Assembly: GCA_004431415.1 (NCBI GenBank)
Contig: QPMI01000001.1
Location: 1 to 50,032 of the forward strand
From: Cyanophora paradoxa
Taxonomy: Eukaryota; Glaucocystophyceae; Cyanophorales; Cyanophoraceae
Direction: 5' to 3'
DNA length: 50,032 nucleotides
Shown here: positions 42,024 through 50,032 of the stretch, piece by piece
Numbering within the stretch: position 1 is the first letter of the stretch
How the letters are laid out: each line of letters begins with the position of its first letter
Notes under the pieces: model-generated
Told to the model about the DNA's origin: nothing
Databases searched by the model: none
Seen by the model: the letters and a program-made list of their open reading frames with translations, nothing else
Made by a program: the position numbers and the translations under genes

Positions 42024-43252
42024 ATATACGCAACTATTTTTTCTACCGACCCTGCGTTGCTTGCTACGTAATTTTTAGCAATAAAGCCAACTTCTTTGGC
42101 TCGGTCATTTTTAAATAAATCAATAAAACAATCATATAATTCCTCAGGGTTAGCTACTGCAATAGCGCCACCTTTTGCTACTAATTCTACAGCTTCTAAG
42201 TATTTATGATATACAGGCCCGAAAACTACAGGGACCCCGTAAACAGCCGCTTCCAGCGTATTATGAACACCGGTTGTATCGAAGCCTCCTCCTACGAATG
42301 CAACAGTTGCATATTGGTAAATACGGCTTAGCATACCCATATTATTGATAATAAGTGTTTGCGCTTTTTCTTTTTCTATTTTACCCGCAATTTGCCAATC
42401 GGTAAATAAAATAGGGTTAGGATATAGGGCTACACATTCTTTAATTCTTTGGGCACTAATATCATGTGGGGCAATGATATATTTATAACCCTGATGTTGA
42501 TGGGCGAATGTGGCTATGGCCTTATCATCTTTACTCCAGGTGCTACCACAAACAAGGGCAGGTGAGGAGTTTAAAAAATCACTAATTGCAGGTATTTCGG
42601 TCGATTGATCAGCAATGGAAATGACCCTATCAAAACGCGGATCTCCTGCAATAGCAGATTTATGTGCCAAACCAATAGACGATAAGAGATTCAAAGAATC
42701 TTGATCTTGCACCATCATGAAGCTAAAGCAATCCAAGATTTTTCTGTAAAAATGACCATACCATTGAAAGAAAACCTGCTCTTTTCTAAATATACCGGCT
42801 ACCAATAAGCAGGTAATTTTTTGTTTCAGCAAAGCTTCTAGATAATAAAACCAAAACTCATATTTCACAAAAAATACCAAAGTCGGCTTTAAAACTTTTA
42901 ACCATGCAGTAGCATTCGCTTTGCTATCCATCGGTAAATAGCAAACCAAATCGGCAATGGGATGTTTTTTTCGCACTTCGTATCCGGATGGAGAGAAAAA
43001 ACTTACAACAATAGCATAGTTCGGATAACTCAATTTAATTCGCTCCAATATCGGCAAACCTTGCTCGAATTCTCCTAATGAAGCCGTATGCATCCAAATA
43101 ACTGGCTTTGTGTTCTTAGCGGTAAAATCGGATAGTAAGGAGAAGCTTTCTTTTCTGCCTATAATCCATTTTTGGGCTTTCTTATTAAACGGCGAAATAA
43201 GCCGAATAATAAGCGGGTATACTTTGATGAAAAGTTGATAGAAAAGGCGCAT
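41996..43252 (-). CDS. waaA: 3-deoxy-D-manno-octulosonic acid (Kdo) transferase
   Basis: It transfers Kdo from CMP-Kdo to lipid A precursors at the inner face of the cytoplasmic membrane. An N-terminal membrane anchor (F-I-K-V-Y-P-L-I-I-R-L-I-S) comes first. The Kdo transferase N-domain follows (W-M-H-T-A-S-L-G-E-F-E-Q-G, with the catalytic Glu, and S-F-F-S-P-S-G-Y-E). The C-domain has V-C-G-S-T-W-S-K-D-D, A-F-V-G-G-G-F and G-V-H-N-T-L-E-A-A-V-Y-G-V-P-V-V-F-G-P, the GT-B donor-binding signature. I choose ATG 43252 (M-R-L-F-Y) over an upstream TTG at 43261. It is divergent from the sugar operon and intact. It shows that the bacterium makes lipopolysaccharide. Confidence 0.93.
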   Translation of the reverse strand: MRLFYQLFIKVYPLIIRLISPFNKKAQKWIIGRKESFSLLSDFTAKNTKPVIWMHTASLGEFEQGLPILERIKLSYPNYAIVVSFFSPSGYEVRKKHPIADLVCYLPMDSKANATAWLKVLKPTLVFFVKYEFWFYYLEALLKQKITCLLVAGIFRKEQVFFQWYGHFYRKILDCFSFMMVQDQDSLNLLSSIGLAHKSAIAGDPRFDRVISIADQSTEIPAISDFLNSSPALVCGSTWSKDDKAIATFAHQHQGYKYIIAPHDISAQRIKECVALYPNPILFTDWQIAGKIEKEKAQTLIINNMGMLSRIYQYATVAFVGGGFDTTGVHNTLEAAVYGVPVVFGPVYHKYLEAVELVAKGGAIAVANPEELYDCFIDLFKNDRAKEVGFIAKNYVASNAGSVEKIVAYIQANRLLTN

Positions 43253-43293
43253 GTTTTGCAAATGTACAGTCTTCTTAATTCTTTATTTTACCC

Positions 43294-43301
43294 TAGCTTT
43301 G
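43294..43301 (+). promoter_or_regulatory. Possible Bacteroidetes -7 promoter element for the sugar operon
   Basis: TAGCTTTG matches the Bacteroidetes -7 consensus TAnnTTTG, 19 nt upstream of the aminotransferase ATG. No clear TTG -33 element sits at the right distance, so the call rests on the -7 box and its position alone. Confidence 0.3.
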
Positions 43302-43319
43302 TTGCCCTAAAGAAAGTAT

Positions 43320-44450
43320 ATGCGGCCGATACAGATGGTAGACACAAAAACTCAGTATTCAAAAATAAAGGAAGAGGTTGATAAAGCCATTCATGACGTG
43401 CTCGATTCCGCCGCCTATATCAATGGAAAGCCGGTTCAAGATTTTACAGCTGCATTAAGTGCTTATTTAGGGGTGAAGCACACCATTCCTTGTGCCAATG
43501 GCACCGATGCCTTACAAATAGCCATGATGGCGCTGAATTTACAACCAGGTGATGAAGTTATTACCCCTTCATTCACCTATATAGCTACCACAGAAGTAGT
43601 GGCATTATTGAGATTAACACCTGTTTTTGTGGAGGTTGATCCTAAAACATTTTGTATAGATCCTGTATCTGTTCGCAAAGCTATTACCCCCAAAACAAAA
43701 GCTATTGTTCCGGTTCATTTATACGGACAAGCAGCACCTATGGAGGAAATTTTAGCTATTGCTAAAGAGTATAACCTGTATGTAATAGAAGATAATGCAC
43801 AGGCAATAGGTTGCGATTATACATTTACAGATGGTTCTAAAAAGAAAACAGGTACTATGGGTACTATTGGGGCTACTTCTTTTTATCCTTCTAAAAATTT
43901 AGGGGCTTATGGCGATGGTGGTGCCCTTTTTACCAATGATGATGATTTAGCTCATCAAATGAAAATGATCGCCAACCATGGTCAGCAAAAAAGGTATTAT
44001 CACGAAGTGGTGGGTTGCAACTCTCGTTTGGATTCTATACAAGCGGCTGTTTTAAATATCAAACTAAAAAAACTTGATGAATATAACGCTGCAAGGGCTG
44101 CTGTAGCGGCTTTCTATAATAAAGCTTTTGCAGGAAATGCAAAAATTGTTACCCCTTATGTTGCAGATTATAGTACACATGTATATCACCAATATACCTT
44201 GCAATTGAAAGGTGTAGATAGAGATGCATTTGTTTCTTATTTAGCGGATCATAAAATCCCATCTATGATCTATTACCCGGTTCCGGGTCATAAACAAGAT
44301 ATGTTTGCCTCATTTGGGTTAAGTAAAAACAATATGCCTGTAACAGATAGTTTAACAGATGCCGTAATTTCTTTACCCATTCACACGGAAATGGATGAAG
44401 AACAATTATCTTATATTAGCACTCATGTTCTACAATTTATAAATCAATAA
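43320..44450 (+). CDS. DegT/DnrJ/EryC1/StrS family PLP-dependent sugar aminotransferase
   Basis: It transfers an amino group to a keto-sugar nucleotide in surface-polysaccharide synthesis. The 376 residues show the family order: I-P-C-A-N-G-T-D-A-L near residue 58, G-D-E-V-I-T-P-S-F-T-Y, P-V-H-L-Y-G-Q-A-A, V-I-E-D-N-A-Q-A-I-G (PLP-ring Asp), S-F-Y-P-S-K-N-L-G-A-Y-G-D-G-G (PLP-binding Lys), and a conserved C-terminal H-x-x-M-D-E-E-Q-L. It resembles WbpE-type UDP-3-keto-GlcNAcA aminotransferases, but the substrate cannot be read from the sequence. The ATG at 43320 gives the usual M-x-P-I-Q-M-V-D start. ugd begins 3 nt after its stop, so it leads an operon. Confidence 0.88.
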   Translation: MRPIQMVDTKTQYSKIKEEVDKAIHDVLDSAAYINGKPVQDFTAALSAYLGVKHTIPCANGTDALQIAMMALNLQPGDEVITPSFTYIATTEVVALLRLTPVFVEVDPKTFCIDPVSVRKAITPKTKAIVPVHLYGQAAPMEEILAIAKEYNLYVIEDNAQAIGCDYTFTDGSKKKTGTMGTIGATSFYPSKNLGAYGDGGALFTNDDDLAHQMKMIANHGQQKRYYHEVVGCNSRLDSIQAAVLNIKLKKLDEYNAARAAVAAFYNKAFAGNAKIVTPYVADYSTHVYHQYTLQLKGVDRDAFVSYLADHKIPSMIYYPVPGHKQDMFASFGLSKNNMPVTDSLTDAVISLPIHTEMDEEQLSYISTHVLQFINQ

Positions 44451-44453
44451 AAT

Positions 44454-45754
44454 ATGAAAATTGCTGTAGTAGGTACCGGTTATGTTGGCTTAGTAACGGG
44501 TACTTGTTTTTCTGAAACAGGTAATAAAGTAACTTGTATAGATATTGATCAATCAAAAGTTACTAAACTCTCTAATGGAGAAATAACCATTTATGAACCC
44601 GGTTTAGAAAAGATTTTTTTAAGAAATTTGAAAGAAGGGCGCTTACAATTCACTACCAATTTGGCAGAAGGGGTAAAAGATGCTGAAATTATTTTCCTGG
44701 CTTTGCCCACACCTCCGGGAGAGGGTGGTGCTGCGGATTTAAAATATGTATTGGGTGTTGCCAAAGATTTGGGTCAGATTCTTACAGATTATAAAGTAAT
44801 TGTAGATAAAAGTACCGTACCGGTTGGCACTGCTGAAAAAGTACATGCCGCTATAGCTGCCAATTTTAAAGGGAGTTCGACGTTGTGAGTAATCCGGAGT
44901 TTTTAAGAGAGGGTGTGGCTGTAGATGATTTTATGAAACCTGATAGGGTGGTAGTAGGTACTCGTTCCGAAAGAGCCAAAAAAGTGATGTCAGATTTATA
45001 TGCGCCTTTTGTTCGTCAGGGTAACCCGGTGATATTCATGGATGAAAAATCGGCCGAATTAACGAAATATGCGGCTAACTCTTTTCTTGCAACAAAGATT
45101 TCATTCATGAACGAAATTGCTCAACTATGTGAGAGATTGGGTGCCGATGTTGATATGGTTCGTAGAGGTATTGGTAGTGATGACCGAATTGGTAAGCGCT
45201 TCTTATTTCCCGGTATCGGTTATGGCGGAAGCTGTTTCCCTAAAGATGTTCAGGCCTTGATTATGTCGGCAGAAGAAGTGAATTATGAATTTAAAATTTT
45301 GAAAGCAGTAGAAGATGTAAATGAAAAACAAAAATTACATCTGATACCAAAGATTGAAAAATATTTTGCCGGTAACTTAAAGGGAAAGCATTTTGCTTTA
45401 TGGGGATTAGCTTTTAAACCGAATACAGATGATATAAGAGAAGCTCCGGCTTTGTATGTGATAGATGCCTTAGTAGCTGCCGGTGCTACGGTTACCGCTT
45501 TCGACCCCGAAGCCATGCCTAATGTAGAACGTGCTATTGGCAGTAAAATAAAATATGCTAAGAATCAATATGAAGCCTTGGAAGGTGCTGATGCATTAAT
45601 CATTGCAACAGAATGGAGCGAGTTCCGTACGCCCGATTTCGATCGTATCAATGAAGTGTTGAAGCAAAAAGTGATTTTCGATGGCAGAAATTTATTTGAT
45701 GTAAAATTCATTACCGATATGGGCTATCATTACGAAAGTATTGGTCGCAATTAA
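44454..45754 (+). pseudogene. ugd: UDP-glucose 6-dehydrogenase, broken by one frameshift
   Basis: The enzyme oxidises UDP-glucose to UDP-glucuronate with two NAD+. The first frame (44454-44888) has the NAD fold (V-V-G-T-G-Y-V-G-L-V-T-G) and L-P-T-P-P-G-E-G-G. It runs out of frame in a short G run near 44,873-44,875, where one missing G would restore continuity. The second frame carries S-N-P-E-F-L-R-E-G, the catalytic-Cys motif G-G-S-C-F-P-K-D, W-G-L-A-F-K-P-N-T-D-D-I-R-E-A-P and the C-terminal domain. The span is 1,301 nt, one short of a 433-residue enzyme. Every key residue is present. Consensus error is likelier than a real null allele, because the downstream uxs needs this enzyme's product. 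Confidence 0.88.
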
Positions 45755-45764
45755 ACTCAATCTT

Positions 45765-46748
45765 ATGGCAAAAAAACGTGTTTTAATTACCGGTGCTGCC
45801 GGATTTCTAGGGTCTCATCTTTGTGATCGTTTTTTGAAAGAAGGATTCGATGTAGTTGGCATGGATAACCTTATCACAGGAGATCTTCGCAATATCGAGC
45901 ACCTTTTTAAAAGAGATGATTTTGAATTTTATCATCACGATGTATCTAAGTTTATTCATGTACCCGGACATTTAGATTATATCATGCATTTTGCTTCCCC
46001 GGCAAGTCCTATCGATTATTTAAAGATCCCTATTCAAACGTTAAAAGTTGGGGCTTTAGGAACGCATAATTGTTTAGGGCTAGCAAAAGAAAAGAAGGCA
46101 CGTATGCTAGTTGCTTCTACCAGTGAGGTATATGGGGATCCGATGGTGCACCCGCAAACAGAAGAATATTGGGGTAATGTAAATCCTGTTGGTCCGCGTG
46201 GTGTATATGATGAGGCGAAGCGTTTTATGGAATCTATTACACGTGCTTACTATACTTTTCATGGAGTTGAAACAAGAATTGTACGAATATTCAATACCTA
46301 CGGTCCTCGTATGCGCCTTAATGATGGTAGAGCATTACCTGCTTTTATCGGACAGGCACTACGCGGTGAAGATCTTACTGTATTTGGTGATGGTAGCCAA
46401 ACCCGGTCTTTCTGTTATGTAGATGACTTGATCGAAGGCATATATCGCTTATTGTTAAGCGATTATACAATGCCGGTAAACATCGGTAACCCGAATGAAA
46501 TAACGCTAAAAGATTTTGCTGAAGAAGTATTGAAATTAACCGGCTCTTCTGTAAAAATCATTTACAAACCACTACCGGTAGATGATCCGAAACAACGCAG
46601 ACCGGATATTACCAAGGCCAAAGAAATATTGGGTTGGGAACCCAAGATAGATAGGGCAGAAGGATTGAAAAAGACATATGAATATTTCAAATCTTTGCCC
46701 AAAGAAGAATGGAGTAAACAGCCTAAAGAATTTAATTCGAATCAATAA
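45765..46748 (+). CDS. uxs: UDP-glucuronate decarboxylase (UDP-xylose synthase)
   Basis: It decarboxylates UDP-glucuronate to UDP-xylose through a UDP-4-keto intermediate. It is a short-chain dehydrogenase/reductase: the NAD motif is [10 protein letters not shown] near residue 10, with S-T-S-E-V-Y-G-D-P and the Y-x-x-x-K pair in [23 protein letters not shown] is diagnostic of [12 protein letters not shown] and [14 protein letters not shown] follow. The start is ATG 45765, 10 nt after ugd stops. It has 327 residues. It is intact and works directly after Ugd. Confidence 0.93.
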   Translation: MAKKRVLITGAAGFLGSHLCDRFLKEGFDVVGMDNLITGDLRNIEHLFKRDDFEFYHHDVSKFIHVPGHLDYIMHFASPASPIDYLKIPIQTLKVGALGTHNCLGLAKEKKARMLVASTSEVYGDPMVHPQTEEYWGNVNPVGPRGVYDEAKRFMESITRAYYTFHGVETRIVRIFNTYGPRMRLNDGRALPAFIGQALRGEDLTVFGDGSQTRSFCYVDDLIEGIYRLLLSDYTMPVNIGNPNEITLKDFAEEVLKLTGSSVKIIYKPLPVDDPKQRRPDITKAKEILGWEPKIDRAEGLKKTYEYFKSLPKEEWSKQPKEFNSNQ

Positions 46749-46751
46749 TTT

Positions 46752-47639
46752 ATGAAGCCACTTGTTGTAGTCACCGGCGTAAACGGACAGTTGGGGTGGG
46801 AATTGCAGCAGTTGGCTCCTGCAATTAATTCTTTTGATTTTCTTTTTACGAACAGAGACCTGCTCGATTTGGAAGATTTAGATTCGATTCCATTTTTTTT
46901 CGAAAAGTATAAGCCTAGTTATTTTATTAATTGTGCTGCTTATACCGCTGTTGATAAAGCAGAAACCGAAAAAGCTAGGGCATTCCATATTAATGCACTG
47001 AGTGTGAGTGAGATAGCAAAACAATGCGCTTTATTGGATATCCCATTTATTACTATTTCTACAGATTATGTATTTAATGGTAATGGAGCTGATGGTAACT
47101 CCCAATCCCCTTATGTACCAGATTCTACCATAGATCCAATTAATTATTATGGTTACTCAAAAGCAGAGGGCGAATCTTTTGCGAGAAAAAATCATACAAA
47201 AACAATCATAGTTCGTACATCTTGGGTGTATAGTAGTCATGGTAATAATTTCGTAAAAACCATGTTACGGTTAATGAAACAAAGGTCGGAAATTAGTGTG
47301 GTTGCCGATCAGTTTGGCTCACCTACTTATGCAGGGGATCTAGCCAGCGCCTTGCTAGAAATGGTTGCGGCATTAGAAGCGGGTAATACTCATTATGGCA
47401 CCTATCATTATAGTAATACTGGTATTATTAGCTGGTATGAGTTTGCGGAAGCCATTAGAGCAGAGGCAAAGCTGCCATGTATTATAAAACCAATTTCCAC
47501 AAATGAATACCCTACCCCGGCCAAACGCCCTGCCTATTCTGCCATGGACTCTTCCGCAATCAGTACTGATTTTAATATTCAATTGCACGATTGGAAAGAA
47601 AGCCTGAAAAAATGTCTGCTGAATAATACGATATTATAA
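46752..47639 (+). CDS. rfbD: dTDP-4-dehydrorhamnose reductase
   Basis: It makes dTDP-L-rhamnose, reducing the 4-keto group in the last step. The 295-residue SDR protein shows G-V-N-G-Q-L-G-W-E-L-Q near residue 10, N-C-A-A-Y-T-A-V-D-K-A-E-T-E, S-T-D-Y-V-F-N-G, the Y-x-x-x-K pair in Y-G-Y-S-K-A-E-G-E, R-T-S-W-V-Y and D-Q-F-G-S-P-T-Y-A, the last typical of RfbD. It starts 3 nt after uxs. rfbA, rfbB and rfbC are not in this window, so they must lie elsewhere. Confidence 0.93.
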   Translation: MKPLVVVTGVNGQLGWELQQLAPAINSFDFLFTNRDLLDLEDLDSIPFFFEKYKPSYFINCAAYTAVDKAETEKARAFHINALSVSEIAKQCALLDIPFITISTDYVFNGNGADGNSQSPYVPDSTIDPINYYGYSKAEGESFARKNHTKTIIVRTSWVYSSHGNNFVKTMLRLMKQRSEISVVADQFGSPTYAGDLASALLEMVAALEAGNTHYGTYHYSNTGIISWYEFAEAIRAEAKLPCIIKPISTNEYPTPAKRPAYSAMDSSAISTDFNIQLHDWKESLKKCLLNNTIL

Positions 47640-47681
47640 CTAATCTTTTTATTCTTAATTTTCGTATTTAAGTTTAGCGCA

Positions 47682-48723
47682 ATGATTACAGGTATACAAC
47701 AGATAGGCATTGGAGTTCAGGATGCTTATAAAGCAAGTTTGCTTTATAGGGATGATTTTGGCATGGAAGTGAAAATTTTTGATGATAAAGCCTCTGCTCG
47801 TTTAATGACGAGATATACCGGTAATGAAATACATGATCGTCATGCTATTCTTTCACTAAACATGGCCGGTGGTGGGGCTTTGAAATATGGCAGTATATCA
47901 GTCGGCAACCTATTTTACAGCCTCAAGACATTCACCCGGGAGATACAGGAATTTTTGCCGTTAAAATCAAAAGTCGAAATATCAAGGAAGCTTATCAATA
48001 TTTTGAGAAGAGAGATTGCTTATCCTTATCAACATTATATCGAACTCCGGATAACCGATATCAGTTTTGGGTAAAAGATCAGTTGAATAATTGGTTTACT
48101 ATAACAGAAACAACTAACTGGTTTAAGAAAAAACAAACACATTGTGGTGGAGTATTGGGTGCTGTTATCGGTGTTACTAATATGGAAAAATCACTTCACT
48201 TTTACAAGGAAATACTTGGTGTTAGTGAGGAAGTGTATAACATAAATGACTTTGCAAATGATATACCCGGATTATTGCCGGATCAGAAATGTCACCGTGT
48301 TTTATTAAGGAAAAAAGCCGGTAATATCGGTGCTTTTAGTGAGTTATTGGGGGATATAGAAATAGAATTGATACAAGTGCACAGCCATCAGAGCAAACAT
48401 ATTTTTGCAAACCGCTATTGGGGCGATTGTGGTTTTATTCACCTTTGCTTTGATGTTCATGATATGGAGCTTTTGAAAAGAAAGGCAGAAGCGGGGGATA
48501 TGCATTTACAGTTGATAGTAAAGAATCCTTTGACATGGAAGATGCAGCAGGTCGTTTTTGCTATGTAGAAGATCCTGATGGAACATTGATTGAATTGGTT
48601 GAAACGCATAAAGTACCAATCCTAAAAAAATATGGCTTATTCCTCAATCTTAAAAACAGAAAGAAGAACACTCCCTTGCCTGCATGGATGATTAATCTGT
48701 TAGGCTTAAGTAAAATAAAATAG
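47682..48723 (+). pseudogene. VOC (glyoxalase-like) family protein broken by two frameshifts
   Basis: Proteins of the vicinal oxygen chelate fold are metal-binding lyases or dioxygenases. Three frames carry one protein. The first (from ATG 47682) has a first VOC half (G-I-Q-Q-I-G-I-G-V-Q-D, A-R-L-M-T-R-Y-T-G-N-E). A slip near 47,883 moves into the frame with I-F-A-V-K-I-K-S-R-N-I-K-E-A-Y and the second module (G-A-V-I-G-V-T-N-M-E-K-S-L-H-F-Y; C-G-F-I-H-L-C-F-D-V). A slip near 48,515 moves into the frame with Y-V-E-D-P-D-G-T-L-I-E-L-V-E-T-H-K. Both slips look like single-base losses. Two modules and the E-D-P-D-G-T-L-I-E-L end are typical. The substrate is unknown. It is the last gene of the operon, and its end converges with the radical SAM gene. 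Confidence 0.75.
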
Positions 48724-48747
48724 TCTTTTCTACGACAGTAATCTTAC

Positions 48748-49695
48748 TTACTTTTCTATTTGTTCTGTTAATGGTTCAAGTGTTTCAGGATGTAGGTTTT
48801 TTATAAAAAATAAATCGCAGTATCTGCAAATATTTTGGAGTACTTCGGTATCTTTTATGGCTTGCGCCTCAGTAATACCGATATGTTCACCCATTTTTAA
48901 TGGGTTACCTGTATTTAGTACCTGAAATACTTTATTCTTAGAAATGCGAAGTAATACATCTGCTAATTTTTCTTTTCTCATATCACCTAATGGGAATTTA
49001 GTTCCGGGACAACAGGGGTTTAAAGCCCAGAGTTGGATGCTTACTTCCTGTATCACGTCGGTATAACCTCCTAAAAAATTTCTTGCACCGGATTGTATGG
49101 CACAAAAATTATGGGAAGGATCTTTCATCCAAATATCATTCTCCATAGCTCTACCTCTCGCCCAATTACCCCCAAGCCACATTTCTTCGTTAGCGCCAAA
49201 ATAGGAGTAGGTTCTCCAAGATGGATCGATCTCATTTTTCTTTTTACCTATTGTCATATATGGCATCGCATCTATCATGCCTCTCGAGTCAAATAATTTT
49301 TTAAGGCTGTCTAATTTTGCACCCGCATGTTTATGAAAACGATCAAGGCTGGCAATACTGATTCCTTTCACTCCTTTTTCCAGTAAAGTGTCTAGGATTT
49401 TTTCTGTCATTAAATCACCATTGGTTTGTAAGGTAATTTTTTGTTCTGCACCATACTTTTCTCTTAGTGTATCTAAAATGAGATAGAGTTGTTTTTTTTC
49501 TGCTAGAGGTTCTCCGCCACTTAAAATTATTTTATCAATCTTATCAGGTAAGTTGCTAATGATACTCAAGCATTCCGCATCTGTCATACGGGTACCCTGC
49601 GGGCCACTACTATTATAGCAATGAGCACACTTATCGTTACATAATTGGGTAAATACCCAATAAATAGTTTCGCAATGATTAAAATCTGTTTTCAT
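48748..49695 (-). CDS. Radical SAM protein with C-terminal Cys cluster
   Basis: C-N-D-K-C-A-H-C (C-x3-C-x2-C, about residues 18-25) binds the catalytic 4Fe-4S cluster. S-G-G-E-P is the SAM-binding GGE motif. Q-T-N-G-D-L and S-I-A-S-L-D-R-F follow the standard barrel. C-terminal Cys residues (F-C-A-I-Q-S-G; N-P-C-C-P-G; I-C-R-Y-C-D) suggest a SPASM-like auxiliary cluster. The protein has 315 residues. It starts 10 nt after the upstream ABC ATPase ends, so the two form an operon. SPASM-type enzymes often mature peptides, but no precursor peptide gene is seen here. The substrate is unknown. Confidence 0.8.
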   Translation of the reverse strand: MKTDFNHCETIYWVFTQLCNDKCAHCYNSSGPQGTRMTDAECLSIISNLPDKIDKIILSGGEPLAEKKQLYLILDTLREKYGAEQKITLQTNGDLMTEKILDTLLEKGVKGISIASLDRFHKHAGAKLDSLKKLFDSRGMIDAMPYMTIGKKKNEIDPSWRTYSYFGANEEMWLGGNWARGRAMENDIWMKDPSHNFCAIQSGARNFLGGYTDVIQEVSIQLWALNPCCPGTKFPLGDMRKEKLADVLLRISKNKVFQVLNTGNPLKMGEHIGITEAQAIKDTEVLQNICRYCDLFFIKNLHPETLEPLTEQIEK

Positions 49696-49705
49696 TGATT
49701 TTGAT

Positions 49706-50032
49706 TTATATATTATTCCAAAATGAAATTTCTTTTTTGGCGCCCGTTATTTCATCATTCATAAAATCTTGTTTGCTATCATAAACCTTTAATTTACCAT
49801 CTTGCAGGTACGTCATTCTATCGCCCATAAGCAGTGCTTCTTTTATATCGTGTGTCACAAATAAAGCTGTGATATGAAAGTCTATGGCTACTTTTTTGTA
49901 CAAGTCCTGCATCTGACTTCTGGTTTCTGTATCTAAATTGCTGAATGGTTCATCCAGTAAAATCAAAGGTGGATTAATGATGAGCGCTCTTCCAAATGCA
50001 ACTCTTTGTTTTTGCCCTCCTGATATTTGATG
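49706..50032 (-). CDS. ABC transporter ATP-binding protein (partial, 5' end off window)
   Basis: The minus-strand frame is open to the window edge and ends at TAA 49706-49708. It carries the ABC signature I-S-G-G-Q-K-Q-R, Walker B L-I-L-L-D-E-P, the D-loop S-N-L-D and the H-loop V-T-H-D. The Walker A part is beyond 50,032. The sequence is closest to import-type ATPases (spermidine/sulfate/phosphonate style). No permease is in view. It is co-transcribed with the radical SAM gene. Confidence 0.88.
   Translation of the reverse strand, partial: HQISGGQKQRVAFGRALIINPPLILLDEPFSNLDTETRSQMQDLYKKVAIDFHITALFVTHDIKEALLMGDRMTYLQDGKLKVYDSKQDFMNDEITGAKKEISFWNNI

Noticed and set aside
44885-45754. Second ugd frame as an independent gene starting at GTG 44885
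   Set aside because: It begins in the middle of the conserved UDP-glucose dehydrogenase fold and continues the upstream frame after a one-base slip.
1-50032. CRISPR arrays, insertion sequences, phage genes, rRNA genes
   Set aside because: None seen: no regularly spaced repeats, transposase motifs, phage structural genes or rRNA signatures in either half.

Overview
The window joins two unrelated genomes. Positions 1 to about 39,165 are very GC-rich nuclear DNA of a unicellular eukaryote: genes are cut by many short (about 40-180 nt) introns, several with GC-AG borders, and there is a nuclear-type tRNA-Gly. From about 39,170 to the end the DNA is AT-rich, intronless and densely packed, with genes typical of a Bacteroidetes bacterium (AMP nucleosidase, ccmB, tdk, waaA and a nucleotide-sugar operon). 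The high GC, frequent GC-AG introns and signalling genes suggest an alga, perhaps a haptophyte, but this is a guess. The bacterial half resembles Chitinophagaceae, also inferred. The simplest reading is a chimeric contig (alga plus associated bacterium). A real insertion is not excluded.

Eukaryotic part, left to right: the end of a possible Gln/Ala-rich plus-strand gene; a coiled-coil gene (286-1374, minus); a large multi-pass membrane protein (1885-6376, minus) with two clusters of membrane segments; a small two-exon acidic protein (6441-6937, minus); an Ala/Glu-rich protein (7538-9040, minus); tRNA-Gly(CCC) (9445-9515, minus); two tandem short ORFs sharing a Y-M-R-x-Y-R motif (9606-10117, plus); a family 2 glycosyltransferase apparently fused by splicing to a nucleotidyltransferase domain (10420-12420, minus); a patatin-like phospholipase (12832-14925, minus); a very disordered protein with Pro-Glu-Ala repeats, an IQ motif, Arg-Asp/Glu repeats and a Gly/Tyr-rich tail (15530-20655, plus); a soluble adenylyl cyclase of the ADCY10 type (22006-30485, minus); a broken response-regulator copy (31280-32041, minus); and a hybrid histidine kinase GAF-GAF-HisKA-HATPase-REC-REC (34230 to the junction, minus, 5' end lost).

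Bacterial part: amn (plus) converges on tdk-ccmB (minus). A conserved hypothetical gene (plus) converges on waaA (minus). A tight plus-strand operon degT-ugd-uxs-rfbD-VOC would make activated sugars for surface polysaccharide (UDP-glucose to UDP-glucuronate to UDP-xylose; an amino sugar; dTDP-rhamnose). A radical SAM gene and an ABC transporter ATPase (minus) run off the right end. ugd and the VOC gene are broken by single-base frameshifts that look like base losses. Similar one-base slips appear in the eukaryotic kinase and regulator genes, so consensus error is a strong alternative to real pseudogenes.

Exon limits in the eukaryotic part were read by eye from splice signals and frame continuity. 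Gene spans and domain calls are firmer than individual exon edges.
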